From NCBI GenBank assembly GCA_900548265.1, contig URKG01000030.1, positions 1 through 17,280 on the forward strand: a stretch of DNA of 17,280 nucleotides, given 5' to 3'. A program made the position numbers and the translations under genes. Position 1 is the first letter of the stretch. Every line of letters begins with the position of its first letter. Below the pieces are notes generated by a model, which had not been told where the DNA came from, made no database searches, and was given only the letters and a program-made list of their open reading frames with translations. Below, piece after piece: positions 6,622-13,769 of this stretch. Source of the DNA: an uncultured Collinsella sp. Lineage in GTDB: Bacteria; Actinomycetota; Coriobacteriia; Coriobacteriales; Coriobacteriaceae.

Positions 6622-7521
6622 ATGATTGTCGAGAACCATGCGCTGTGGGGCGAGGAGCCGACCGAGGATTATCCGGCGACGTTTACGTATTTGGGTGCCG
6701 AGCCGTTGCCCGATAAACCGAATGGCCGCCGCCCCGCGGTGATTATCTGTGGCGGAGGTGCGTTTACGCATATCGCTCCGCATGAGCAGGATCCTGTGGC
6801 GTTTGCGTTTTTGGATCACGGTTACCAGGCCTTTGTGCTCAACTATGTCACGAGTTCCACGGGTGACGTGAGCTTTCCGCACCCCCAGGCAGATCTTGCC
6901 AAGATGGTCGCCACGGTGCGCGCCAACGCCGACGAGTGGCATGTCGATCCTAAGCGCGTGTGCGTCGTGGGCTTTTCTGCTGGCGGCATGATTTGCGCCT
7001 CGCTGGCAACACAGTGGAAGACCGGCCCCTTTGCGGCACTTGCCGGGGCGCGTCCGGACGACATTCGTCCCGATGCCGTGGTGCTGGGCTATCCATTGCT
7101 CGACTTTGCCTATGTGCGCGACATGCAGACGCGCGATCCGCGCATTGACTTGCGTGTGCCCAAGACGGGCGGCAAGACGGGGCGCGATTTGCTCAACGAC
7201 TACCTGTCGATGGTGACGGGCGGCGAGGCAACTGACGAGCATCTGGCCGACATCTGCCCCACCACGCATGTTTCGCGTCAGATGCCACCGACCTTTGTGT
7301 GGGGCGTGTCCGACGACAAAACGGCGCCGATCGCGCAGGTCTATCCGTTTGCCCAACGCATGGCAGAGGAGGGCGTCCCTTGCGAGATGCACGTCTTTGA
7401 CCAAGGTGGTCACGGCCTTTCGCTCGGCAACGCCAACACCGCGGTCGACAACGAGGACAAGCAGGTTTCCGTCCGTCCCTGGATCCGCCTGGCCTTCCGC
7501 TTCCTCGAGCGCCATCTGTAA
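6622..7521 (+). CDS. Alpha/beta-hydrolase esterase (acetyl-esterase/BD-FAE-like)
   Basis: A 299-residue carboxylic-ester hydrolase of the alpha/beta fold. The oxyanion-hole glycines are in IICGGGAFTH (41-50). The nucleophile elbow is GFSAGG with Ser119, the acid is probably Asp231 or Asp232 in WGVSDDKTAP, and the base is His264 in DQGGHGLSLG. The spacing and the GGGAF...HEQDPVAFAF pattern resemble the xylan/acetyl esterases of gut bacteria (COG0657) rather than lipases. No signal peptide is visible, so it would act on imported, acetylated or feruloylated oligosaccharides in the cytoplasm, which is inference. The ATG at 6622 has AAGGGAG six bases upstream; the frame is open back to 6415 but without a ribosome site. 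It is divergent from the EIIA gene, and a hairpin repeat follows 30 bases after the stop. Confidence 0.9.
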   Translation: MIVENHALWGEEPTEDYPATFTYLGAEPLPDKPNGRRPAVIICGGGAFTHIAPHEQDPVAFAFLDHGYQAFVLNYVTSSTGDVSFPHPQADLAKMVATVRANADEWHVDPKRVCVVGFSAGGMICASLATQWKTGPFAALAGARPDDIRPDAVVLGYPLLDFAYVRDMQTRDPRIDLRVPKTGGKTGRDLLNDYLSMVTGGEATDEHLADICPTTHVSRQMPPTFVWGVSDDKTAPIAQVYPFAQRMAEEGVPCEMHVFDQGGHGLSLGNANTAVDNEDKQVSVRPWIRLAFRFLERHL

Positions 7522-7550
7522 GAGTCCCGGCATCCAAGCCCTTCAATAAC

Positions 7551-7613
7551 TTGCGGTGAAATAGTTCCTATCTGGGGCATCAACCAGCCCATCCAGGAAC
7601 TATTCCACCGCAA
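7551..7613. repeat. Dispersed hairpin repeat, copy 1
   Basis: TTGCGGTGAAATAGTTCCT (7551-7569) and AGGAACTATTCCACCGCAA (7595-7613) form a 19-bp stem with one mismatch, extended by TGGG/CCCA pairing in the loop. The same arms recur at 11687-11753. It starts 30 bases after the esterase stop, and a T5 tract follows on the plus strand (7619-7623), so it may terminate that transcript. GGGGCATCAA in the loop (7574-7583) is also perfectly complementary to TTGATGCCCC at 7622-7631. Confidence 0.9.
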
Positions 7614-7633
7614 CTTCGTTTTTGATGCCCCGT

Positions 7634-7835
7634 CCGGAAACTGCGCCCCAGTTTTGCCTTTCAAGGTGGGACGCAGTTTCCCATAGGGCCTCGACTGGGA
7701 AAGCGCGTCCCGTTTCGAGCGGGGATTCCGGGATGCATTTTCCGTAAGAGGCCTGTTTGGGAAACCATATCCCGTTTCGAGCCGGAATTCTGGGATGTAG
7801 TTTCCCCGAGAGGCCTCATCGGGAAACTATGGCCC
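7634..7835. repeat. Tandem array of 62-bp palindromic units (three full, one partial)
   Basis: Units begin at 7635, 7697, 7759 and 7821, an exact 62-bp period. Each full unit is a 47-48 base imperfect palindrome: an arm like GGGAAACNNNRTCCC, a centre like GTTTCGAGCCGG, and a return arm like GGGATGTAGTTTCCC. A linker of about 14 bases containing GGCCT separates the units. The fourth is only a left arm (7821-7835). Centres of units 2 and 3 are nearly identical (CCCGTTTCGAGC), while unit 1 has diverged. Together with the hairpin at 7551 it fills most of the 472-base gap before feoAB. No ORF with a ribosome site lies in it. Confidence 0.88.
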
Positions 7836-7874
7836 TGAACTCTCCTGCCTGTCCCCATTGCGCCAATTTGCTGA

Positions 7875-7904
7875 TTGAACATCGTTGTGTGTTCGCGCTA
7901 TCAT
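7875..7904 (+). promoter_or_regulatory. Candidate promoter of feoAB
   Basis: TTGAAC (7875-7880) and TATCAT (7899-7904) are separated by 18 bases, matching four and five of six consensus positions. Transcription would start near 7911, immediately before the GGTTAGCC repeat and 83 bases before the GTG start. Confidence 0.55.
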
Positions 7905-7915
7905 GCATGGTTAAA

Positions 7916-7944
7916 TTGGTTAGCCGTGGCAAACGGTTAGCCAA
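7916..7944. promoter_or_regulatory. GGTTAGCC repeat, candidate iron-regulator site
   Basis: GGTTAGCC occurs at 7918-7925 and 7935-7942, 17 bases apart in direct orientation. The ends TTGGTTAGCC and GGTTAGCCAA are also partly inverted (eight of ten). GGTTAG(C/G)C is the core half of DtxR/IdeR boxes, which control iron uptake genes in actinobacteria. The second half-sites do not match the full 19-bp consensus, so this is a candidate only. Its place just after the feoAB promoter fits repression when iron is plentiful. Confidence 0.45.
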
Positions 7945-7993
7945 GGTGAACATAAATGCAACGCCCTGTGGGCGCCGGGGGAGGAACACGGAC

Positions 7994-10354
7994 GTGAAGC
8001 TCGATACGCTCGAGATTGGAAAGGACGCCGTTGTCGCATCGGTGGCATCGGACGATCAGGCACTCCGACAGCATATTTTGGACATGGGTCTAACGCCGGG
8101 CACCGAAGTCACCATGATGAAGTACGCCCCCATGGGCGACCCGCTCGAGATCCGCCTGCGTGGCTACGAGCTGACACTGCGCAAGGACGATGCCGCTCGC
8201 ATCGAGCTCGTGGGTATTCACGACACCGATACGGGTCCGCGCGCTAACGCCGCAATCGGCACGACGGAGCATCCGGCCCTGGGCGAGGGGACGTATTCGC
8301 CCCGTGCGGCAAAGACGGCCGTGCCCGAGGGCGCGCCGCTGCACTTTGCCCTCGCCGGCAACCAAAACTGCGGCAAGACCACGTTATTCAACCAACTGAC
8401 GGGCTCCAACCAGCATGTCGGTAACTTTCCCGGCGTGACGGTCGACCGCAAAGATGGCACCATCCGTAACCATCCCGAGGCGAGCGTTACCGACCTGCCC
8501 GGCATTTACTCCCTGTCGCCGTACACAGGCGAGGAGGTCGTGAGCCGTCAGTTCATCCTCGACGAGCGCCCGGACGCCATCATCGACATCATTGACGCTA
8601 CCAACATCGAGCGTAACCTGTACCTGACACTGCAGCTCATGGAGCTTGACCGTCCTATGGTAATCGCGCTCAACATGATGGACGAGGTGACCGCCAACGG
8701 CGGCGCCGTAGACGTCAACTTGCTCGAGAGCCTGTTGGGCGTGCCCGTTGTCCCCATTAGCGCTGCCCGCAACGAGGGCATCGGCGAGCTGGTGGACCAC
8801 GCCCTGCACGTGGCGCGGTTCCGCGAGCGCCCTGGTCGCCTGGACTTTTGCGCGCCCGACGGTCCGGACGGCGGTGCGCTGCATCGCTGCATCCACGGTA
8901 TTGCTAACCTGATCGAGGACCATGCCGTGACGGCGCACATCCCGGTGCGCTTTGCGGCGACCAAGCTGGTCGAGGGCGATGAGCTGGTAACCGAGGCGCT
9001 TCACCTGGATCGCAATGAGCTCGACGCTATCGAGCACATCATCACCCAGATGGAGGGCGAGGCCGGCACCGACCGCCTATCTGCGCTGGCCGATATGCGT
9101 TTTAGCTTTATCGGCGACGTGTGCGGGCGTTGCGTCGTCAAGCCGCACGAGAGCCGCGAGCACGTGCGCTCCGTCAAGATTGACCGCATCCTGACAGGTC
9201 GTTACACAGCCATTCCGGCGTTTCTGGTGATCATGGGCCTCGTCTTTTGGCTGACGTTTGGCGTGATCGGCGCGGCGTTGCAGGGACTCATGGAGGACGG
9301 TATCGCTGCCATCATCGCCTCGGCCGATGCGGGCCTCAAGGCGTTCGGTACCAACGACGTGGTGCGCTCGCTGGCTGTCGACGGCGTACTTACGGGCGTG
9401 GGCAGTGTGCTGACCTTCCTGCCGATTATCGTCGTGCTCTTTTTGTTCCTCTCCATTCTGGAAGACTCCGGATACATGGCGCGCGTGGCCTTTGTCATGG
9501 ATAAGGTGTTGCGTCGCTTTGGCCTGTCGGGCCGCAGTTTCGTGCCCATGCTCGTCGGTTTTGGCTGCACCGTGCCGGCTATCATGTCGACCCGTACGCT
9601 CCCATCCGAGCACGACCGCAAGATGACGGTCATGCTCACGCCGTTTATGAGCTGCTCAGCCAAGCTGCCGGTTTACGGCTTGCTGTGCGGGGCGTTTTTC
9701 CCGCAGGCGACGGTTCCCGCCATGGTCTCGCTCTATCTGATCGGTATCGTGGTCGGCTGCATCGCGGCTTTGGTGCTCAACCGCACGGCATTTAAGGGCG
9801 ACCCGGTGCCGTTTATCATGGAGCTCCCCAATTACCGCCTGCCGAGCGTCAAGACGACGGTGATGCTGGCATGGGATAAGGCCAAGGACTTCATCACCAA
9901 GGCCTTTACCATTATCTTTGCCGCGACCGTGGTCATCTGGTTCCTTCAGACGTTCGACATCCGCTTTAACGTGGTCGCCGACCAGTCGCAAAGCCTGCTT
10001 GCCGGTCTGGGTAGCATCATCGCGCCGGTGTTGGCCCCGCTCGGCTTTGGCGACTGGCGCGCCTCGACGGCGCTCGTCACGGGGCTCATTGCCAAGGAGA
10101 GCGTCATCTCGACGCTCACGGTGCTTTTGGGCGCAACGTCGCCCGCGGCGCTGTCGACCATGTTTTCGCCGTTTACCGCCTACGTGTTCTTGGTCTTTAC
10201 GTTGCTGTACCCGCCTTGTGTGGCGGCAATCGGCGCCGTCAAGAGCGAGTTGGGCGCGCGCTATGCCGTGGCTGTATTCGCGTTTCAGGTCGTCGTTGCC
10301 TGGATTGTGGCGTTTGTCGTGCATTCGGCGGGCATATTGCTGGGGTTGGCTTAG
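7994..10354 (+). CDS. feoB: Fused FeoA-FeoB ferrous iron transporter
   Basis: Imports Fe(II) through the cytoplasmic membrane. The 786-residue protein begins with a complete FeoA SH3-like domain (about 1-75, with ILDMGLTPGTEV and LEIRLRGYELTLRKDDA). A linker leads to the FeoB GTPase: G1 GNQNCGKT (122-129), G3 DLPG (167-170) and G4 NMMD (227-230). The membrane part from about 400 carries the two Gate motifs, GFGCTVPAIM (about 521-530, followed by FMSCSAKLPVY) and GLIAKESVISTL (about 696). No FeoC is evident. I chose the GTG at 7994 because GGGGGAGGAA ends eight bases upstream and the FeoA domain starts there; the frame stays open to 7757 through the repeats but has no ribosome site. The upstream GGTTAGCC repeat suggests iron control. 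Confidence 0.96.
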   Translation: MKLDTLEIGKDAVVASVASDDQALRQHILDMGLTPGTEVTMMKYAPMGDPLEIRLRGYELTLRKDDAARIELVGIHDTDTGPRANAAIGTTEHPALGEGTYSPRAAKTAVPEGAPLHFALAGNQNCGKTTLFNQLTGSNQHVGNFPGVTVDRKDGTIRNHPEASVTDLPGIYSLSPYTGEEVVSRQFILDERPDAIIDIIDATNIERNLYLTLQLMELDRPMVIALNMMDEVTANGGAVDVNLLESLLGVPVVPISAARNEGIGELVDHALHVARFRERPGRLDFCAPDGPDGGALHRCIHGIANLIEDHAVTAHIPVRFAATKLVEGDELVTEALHLDRNELDAIEHIITQMEGEAGTDRLSALADMRFSFIGDVCGRCVVKPHESREHVRSVKIDRILTGRYTAIPAFLVIMGLVFWLTFGVIGAALQGLMEDGIAAIIASADAGLKAFGTNDVVRSLAVDGVLTGVGSVLTFLPIIVVLFLFLSILEDSGYMARVAFVMDKVLRRFGLSGRSFVPMLVGFGCTVPAIMSTRTLPSEHDRKMTVMLTPFMSCSAKLPVYGLLCGAFFPQATVPAMVSLYLIGIVVGCIAALVLNRTAFKGDPVPFIMELPNYRLPSVKTTVMLAWDKAKDFITKAFTIIFAATVVIWFLQTFDIRFNVVADQSQSLLAGLGSIIAPVLAPLGFGDWRASTALVTGLIAKESVISTLTVLLGATSPAALSTMFSPFTAYVFLVFTLLYPPCVAAIGAVKSELGARYAVAVFAFQVVVAWIVAFVVHSAGILLGLA

Positions 10355-10394
10355 TTATTTATTGACGGCGTAACCTCTGTGTATCGAATTGTTT

Positions 10395-10429
10395 CGGTCC
10401 CGTGTCCGTTACTGACGGATGCGGGACCG
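10395..10429. terminator. Hairpin after feoAB, possible terminator
   Basis: A 15-bp stem (10395-10409 with 10415-10429, two wobbles) and TACTG loop follows the feoAB stop by 40 bases. No T-run follows on either strand. It could be a weak or factor-assisted terminator, and it covers the probable -35 of the next gene. Confidence 0.5.
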
Positions 10430-10441
10430 TTGCTATATAAT
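10412..10441 (+). promoter_or_regulatory. Candidate promoter of the sotB-like gene
   Basis: A perfect TATAAT at 10436-10441 lies 18 bases after CTGACG (10412-10417). Transcription would start near 10448, 27 bases before the ATG. The -35 is inside the right half of the preceding hairpin, so supercoil- or RNA-level interplay is possible. Confidence 0.55.
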
Positions 10442-10474
10442 CGCCTCCGCTCAAAATGATTGGAGATGTTATAT

Positions 10475-11671
10475 ATGAGTCAGGCAAGGCAAGACGGCAT
10501 CACGCTCAGGCAGTGGCTCCCGCTTATCGGGCTCACCTGCTGTGCGTTCGTGTTCAACACGTCGGAGTTTATGCCCATCGGCCTTTTGACTGATATCGCC
10601 GCGTCGTTCTCGCTCACCGAGGCCCAGGCGGGCATCATGATCTCGGTCTATGCCTGGGGCGTCATGCTGCTGTCGTTGCCGCTCATGGTGTTCGCTTCGC
10701 GTTTCGAGTTTAAGCGGATGCTGCTGGGCGTGCTTGCCGTGTTCTCGCTCGGTCAGTTCCTGTCCGCTGTGGCGCCGACCTATCCCATCCTGGTCTGCGC
10801 GCGCCTGGTGGTCGCTTGCGCACATGCCGTGTTCTGGTCAGTCGCCTCGATTATGGCCTCGCGCCTGGTCGACACTCGCCACGGCGCGCTCGCCATCAGC
10901 ATGATCGCTACGGGCTCGTCCATCGCGCAGATCTTTGGCCTGCCTCTCGGTCGCGCCATTGGCTTGGCCGTGGGCTGGCGCATGACGTTTGCCGTGGTCG
11001 GGGGCCTCTCAGCCATCGCGGCCGTCTACCAGGCAGCGGTGTTCCCGGCCATGCCGGCGGGTGAGCGCTTTACCGTCAGACAGCTGCCCGAGCTGCTCAA
11101 GAACCCGCTCCTCATCGCGCTCTACGCAGTCACGGTCTTCATGGCGACCGGCTATTACGCAAGCTACAGCTATATCGAGCCTTTCCTGGCTCAGGTCGCC
11201 CATGTCGACGCAAGCGCTATCACCATGACGCTGACGGCGTTCGGCTGCTCCGGTCTGCTCGGAAGCTGGCTGTTCGGCCGCCTGTTCGATGGGCATCGCT
11301 TCCCGTTCTTGGCTATCACGCTCTCCGGCGTGCCGGTGGCCCTGCTGCTCATGGGGCCGGCCGCATCGTCGCTCGTGACAGTGCTTGCCGTCTGCGCACT
11401 GTGGGGTTGCTGCGCCACGGCCTTTAACGTGGCGTTTCAGGCCGAGCTCATCAAGCACACGCCGGCAGATTCGTCGGCCGTCGCCATGTCGATCTTCTCG
11501 GGCCTGTTCAATCTGGGCATTGGCACGGGTACCGCGATCGGCGGAGCCGTGGTTTCGGGTCCCGGTATCGCCTGGATCGGCTTCGCGGGCGGGTCGATTG
11601 CCGTCGTGGGCGTCATCCTCGCTATCACGGTGATGTTCCCGGCCATACGCCGCGCAAAGTCTGTCGCCTAA
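10475..11671 (+). CDS. sotB: MFS sugar efflux transporter, SotB-like
   Basis: A 398-residue, 12-helix major facilitator of the inner membrane. The early CCAFVFNTSEFMPIGLLTDI, the ISVYAWGVMLLSLPLM after it, IATGSSIAQIFGLPLGRAIG and WRMTFAVVG, and the mid-protein YYASYSYIEPFLAQVA follow E. coli SotB (YdeA), which exports arabinose and other sugars. Substrate here is inference; such proteins are often named drug or arabinose efflux pumps. I chose the ATG at 10475, with GGAG nine bases upstream. A TTG at 10460 would add five residues (MEMLY) without a ribosome site. The gene has its own promoter and is followed after 16 bases by the second copy of the dispersed hairpin. No regulator gene is adjacent. 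Confidence 0.9.
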   Translation: MSQARQDGITLRQWLPLIGLTCCAFVFNTSEFMPIGLLTDIAASFSLTEAQAGIMISVYAWGVMLLSLPLMVFASRFEFKRMLLGVLAVFSLGQFLSAVAPTYPILVCARLVVACAHAVFWSVASIMASRLVDTRHGALAISMIATGSSIAQIFGLPLGRAIGLAVGWRMTFAVVGGLSAIAAVYQAAVFPAMPAGERFTVRQLPELLKNPLLIALYAVTVFMATGYYASYSYIEPFLAQVAHVDASAITMTLTAFGCSGLLGSWLFGRLFDGHRFPFLAITLSGVPVALLLMGPAASSLVTVLAVCALWGCCATAFNVAFQAELIKHTPADSSAVAMSIFSGLFNLGIGTGTAIGGAVVSGPGIAWIGFAGGSIAVVGVILAITVMFPAIRRAKSVA

Positions 11672-11686
11672 TCACGTTTCCTCATC

Positions 11687-11753
11687 AGTTGCGGTGGAAT
11701 AGTTCCTGTTTAAGGCCTCTGAAGGTCCAAGCAGGAACTATTCCACCGCAACT
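11687..11753. repeat. Dispersed hairpin repeat, copy 2
   Basis: A perfect 22-bp inverted repeat, 11687-11708 and 11732-11753, has a 23-base loop. The arms (TTGCGGTGGAATAGTTCCTG core) are the same as those of copy 1 at 7551, while the loops differ. It begins 16 bases after the sotB stop, and TTATTTT follows on the plus strand, so it may act as a terminator. Because loops vary and stems are kept, selection seems to be on the structure. Confidence 0.92.
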
Positions 11754-11824
11754 TATTTTGGGGGAGAGGATACAAGCTGGGCATACAATGGATGTCGTTG
11801 TGTTGAGCTTACCGGGAGGCTGTT

Positions 11825-13201
11825 ATGTGGGCATACGAGACGACGTTCTATCAGATCTATCCGCTGGGCTTTTGCGGGGCTCCGCGCGAAAACGCCGCGC
11901 CCGTTGCCGAGGATGAGCTCGCCCAGGCTGCCAACGCCGCGCCCAACCCCGATGCTCCTATCATGAAGGTCGCCCAATGGGCCGACTACATGCAGGAACT
12001 CGGCGTTGGCGCTGTGCTTATCAACCCACCGCTCGAATCTGATAGCCACGGCTACGATACACGCAGCCTGCGACATATCGACCGTCGCCTGGGCGGGGAT
12101 GCCGACTTTGCCGCCGTATGCGACACGCTGCACGCCCATGGCATCCGCGTGGTGCTCGATGCCGTCTTCAACCACGTCGGTCGCGGCTTTTGGGCCTTCC
12201 GCGATGTTCAGGAGCGCAAGTGGGACTCGCCCTACAAGGACTGGTTCCACATCAGCTTTGACGGTGACTCGTGCTACGGCGACGGCTTTTGGTACGAGGG
12301 CTGGGAGGGCCATTTTGAGCTTGTGAAGCTCAACCTGCAAAACCCCGCCGTGGTCGATTACCTGCTTGAGTCTGTGCGTCACTGGGCCGAGGTCTTTGGC
12401 GTCGACGGTCTGCGCCTGGACGTCGCCTATATGCTCGACCGCGACTTTATGCGCCGCCTGCATACTTTTACCCGTGAGCTCAAGCCCGACTTTATCCTGA
12501 TTGGTGAGACGCTCCACGGCGACTACAACCAGATCGTCAACGACGAGATGCTCGACTCCTGCACCAACTACGAGTGCTACAAGGGCCTGTACTCCAGCTT
12601 TAACTCGGTCAACATGTTCGAGATCGCCCATTCGTTGCACCGCCAGTTTGGCGGCGACCCGTGGTGCATCTACCGCGGCAAACACCTGCTGTCGTTTGTT
12701 GACAACCACGATGTGCCGCGCCTGGCGAGCATCCTGACGGACAAGTCCTGCCTGCGCCCCGCCTACGGCATGCTCTTTGGTATGCCGGGCATTCCGTGCG
12801 TCTACTACGGCAGCGAGTGGGGGATTGCCGGCGAAAAGGGCGGCCCCGATGGCGATTGGGCGCTACGTCCTGCGCTCGATGAGCCTGCGCCCAACGAGCT
12901 AACGGCCTTCATCAAGCAGCTTGCGCACCTACGCTCGGCAAACGACGCGGCGGCCCGTGCCCTCAACTACGGTGCCTATCGCAACGTGGTGATCCAGAAT
13001 AAGCAGCTGCTGTTCGAGCGCGCCTGCGACGACGCGACGGTGCTCGTGGCGGTCAATGCCGTGAACGAGCCTTATACCTTTGGAGCCGGCGAACTCAACG
13101 GCTCCTTCGTCGACCTGCTTGCCGACGATGCGCCCACGGTCGAGCTGACAGGCTCCCTTGAACTTGCGCCCTACGAGGTGCGCTATCTGTTGAGGGCCTA
13201 G
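11825..13201 (+). CDS. GH13 alpha-amylase-family glycosidase
   Basis: A 458-residue enzyme with the GH13 (beta/alpha)8 barrel that cleaves or transfers alpha-glucosidic bonds. Region I is DAVFNHVG; the nucleophile is Asp199 in GLRLDVAY; the acid/base is Glu228 in LIGETLHG; and the third carboxylate is Asp296 in FVDNHD. A short C-terminal beta domain follows. No signal peptide is present, so it acts in the cytoplasm, probably on imported maltodextrins. It lacks the N-terminal domain of classical neopullulanase/cyclomaltodextrinase, and an exact specificity cannot be read. The ATG at 11825 has GGGAGG upstream. A -10-like TACAAT lies at 11784-11789 without a clear -35. The next gene begins three bases after the stop. 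Confidence 0.93.
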   Translation: MWAYETTFYQIYPLGFCGAPRENAAPVAEDELAQAANAAPNPDAPIMKVAQWADYMQELGVGAVLINPPLESDSHGYDTRSLRHIDRRLGGDADFAAVCDTLHAHGIRVVLDAVFNHVGRGFWAFRDVQERKWDSPYKDWFHISFDGDSCYGDGFWYEGWEGHFELVKLNLQNPAVVDYLLESVRHWAEVFGVDGLRLDVAYMLDRDFMRRLHTFTRELKPDFILIGETLHGDYNQIVNDEMLDSCTNYECYKGLYSSFNSVNMFEIAHSLHRQFGGDPWCIYRGKHLLSFVDNHDVPRLASILTDKSCLRPAYGMLFGMPGIPCVYYGSEWGIAGEKGGPDGDWALRPALDEPAPNELTAFIKQLAHLRSANDAAARALNYGAYRNVVIQNKQLLFERACDDATVLVAVNAVNEPYTFGAGELNGSFVDLLADDAPTVELTGSLELAPYEVRYLLRA

Positions 13202-13204
13202 GCC

Positions 13205-13768
13205 ATGGCGGCGTCCGACGAAGGCTATCAACATATTGAGCATGGGTTTGAGCCCGTGTTTGACGACCGCTCGTGCGTTTTGGTGTTGGGGTCGTTTCCC
13301 TCGGTGCTCTCGCGTGCCAATGCCTTCTACTATGGCAATCCGCAGAACCGCTTTTGGCGCGTGATGGCCGCGTGCCTCGGTGTGCCCGTGCCGCCCAACG
13401 AGGGCGATCCTTTGGCAGGCGGTGAGCCCGCGACGCTCGATGCCTCGATTGCCGCCAAGCGGGCCATGCTGCTTAACGGCGGTGTGGCCCTGTGGGATGC
13501 AATCGAGAGCTGCGACATTAAGGGCTCGAGCGACGCGAGCATTCGCAACGTTGTGCCGGCACATATCGAGCGCATTACCGATGCCGCGCCGATCGAGGTC
13601 GTTGTCTGTAACGGCGGTACGGCAGGGCGACTCTACAAACGCTACTTGCAAGATCGGACGGGGCTGCCTGCCATCGTCCTGCCCTCGACAAGTCCTGCCA
13701 ATGCCGCCTGGCGCCTGGAGCGTCTTGTCGAGCGTTGGCACGAAGCCGTTGACTGGGCCGTTATTTAA
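13205..13768 (+). CDS. DNA-deoxyinosine glycosylase (uracil-DNA glycosylase superfamily)
   Basis: A 187-residue base-excision repair enzyme that removes hypoxanthine (deaminated adenine) from DNA. Motifs fit the family-6 HDG group of the uracil-DNA glycosylase superfamily: GSFPS (29-33) followed by YYGNPQNRFW (42-51), LWDAIESCDIKGSSDASI in the middle, and LPSTSPANA (159-167) near the end. I do not assign the catalytic residue. The ATG at 13205 follows the GH13 stop by only three bases, with a GAGGG ribosome site inside the end of that gene. The two are probably co-transcribed although their functions are unrelated. The stop at 13768 is one base from the end of the convergent gene. Confidence 0.9.
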   Translation: MAASDEGYQHIEHGFEPVFDDRSCVLVLGSFPSVLSRANAFYYGNPQNRFWRVMAACLGVPVPPNEGDPLAGGEPATLDASIAAKRAMLLNGGVALWDAIESCDIKGSSDASIRNVVPAHIERITDAAPIEVVVCNGGTAGRLYKRYLQDRTGLPAIVLPSTSPANAAWRLERLVERWHEAVDWAVI

Positions 13769-13769
13769 T

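Noticed and set aside
7634..7835. CRISPR array
   Set aside because: The units are long, imperfect palindromes and the intervening linkers of about 14 bases share GGCCT, so there are no unique spacers of 30-40 bases. No cas genes are in the window.
7757..7993. N-terminal extension of FeoAB in the same frame
   Set aside because: It runs through the repeat array, promoter and GGTTAGCC region, and has no ribosome site. The GTG at 7994 has a strong site and begins the FeoA domain.
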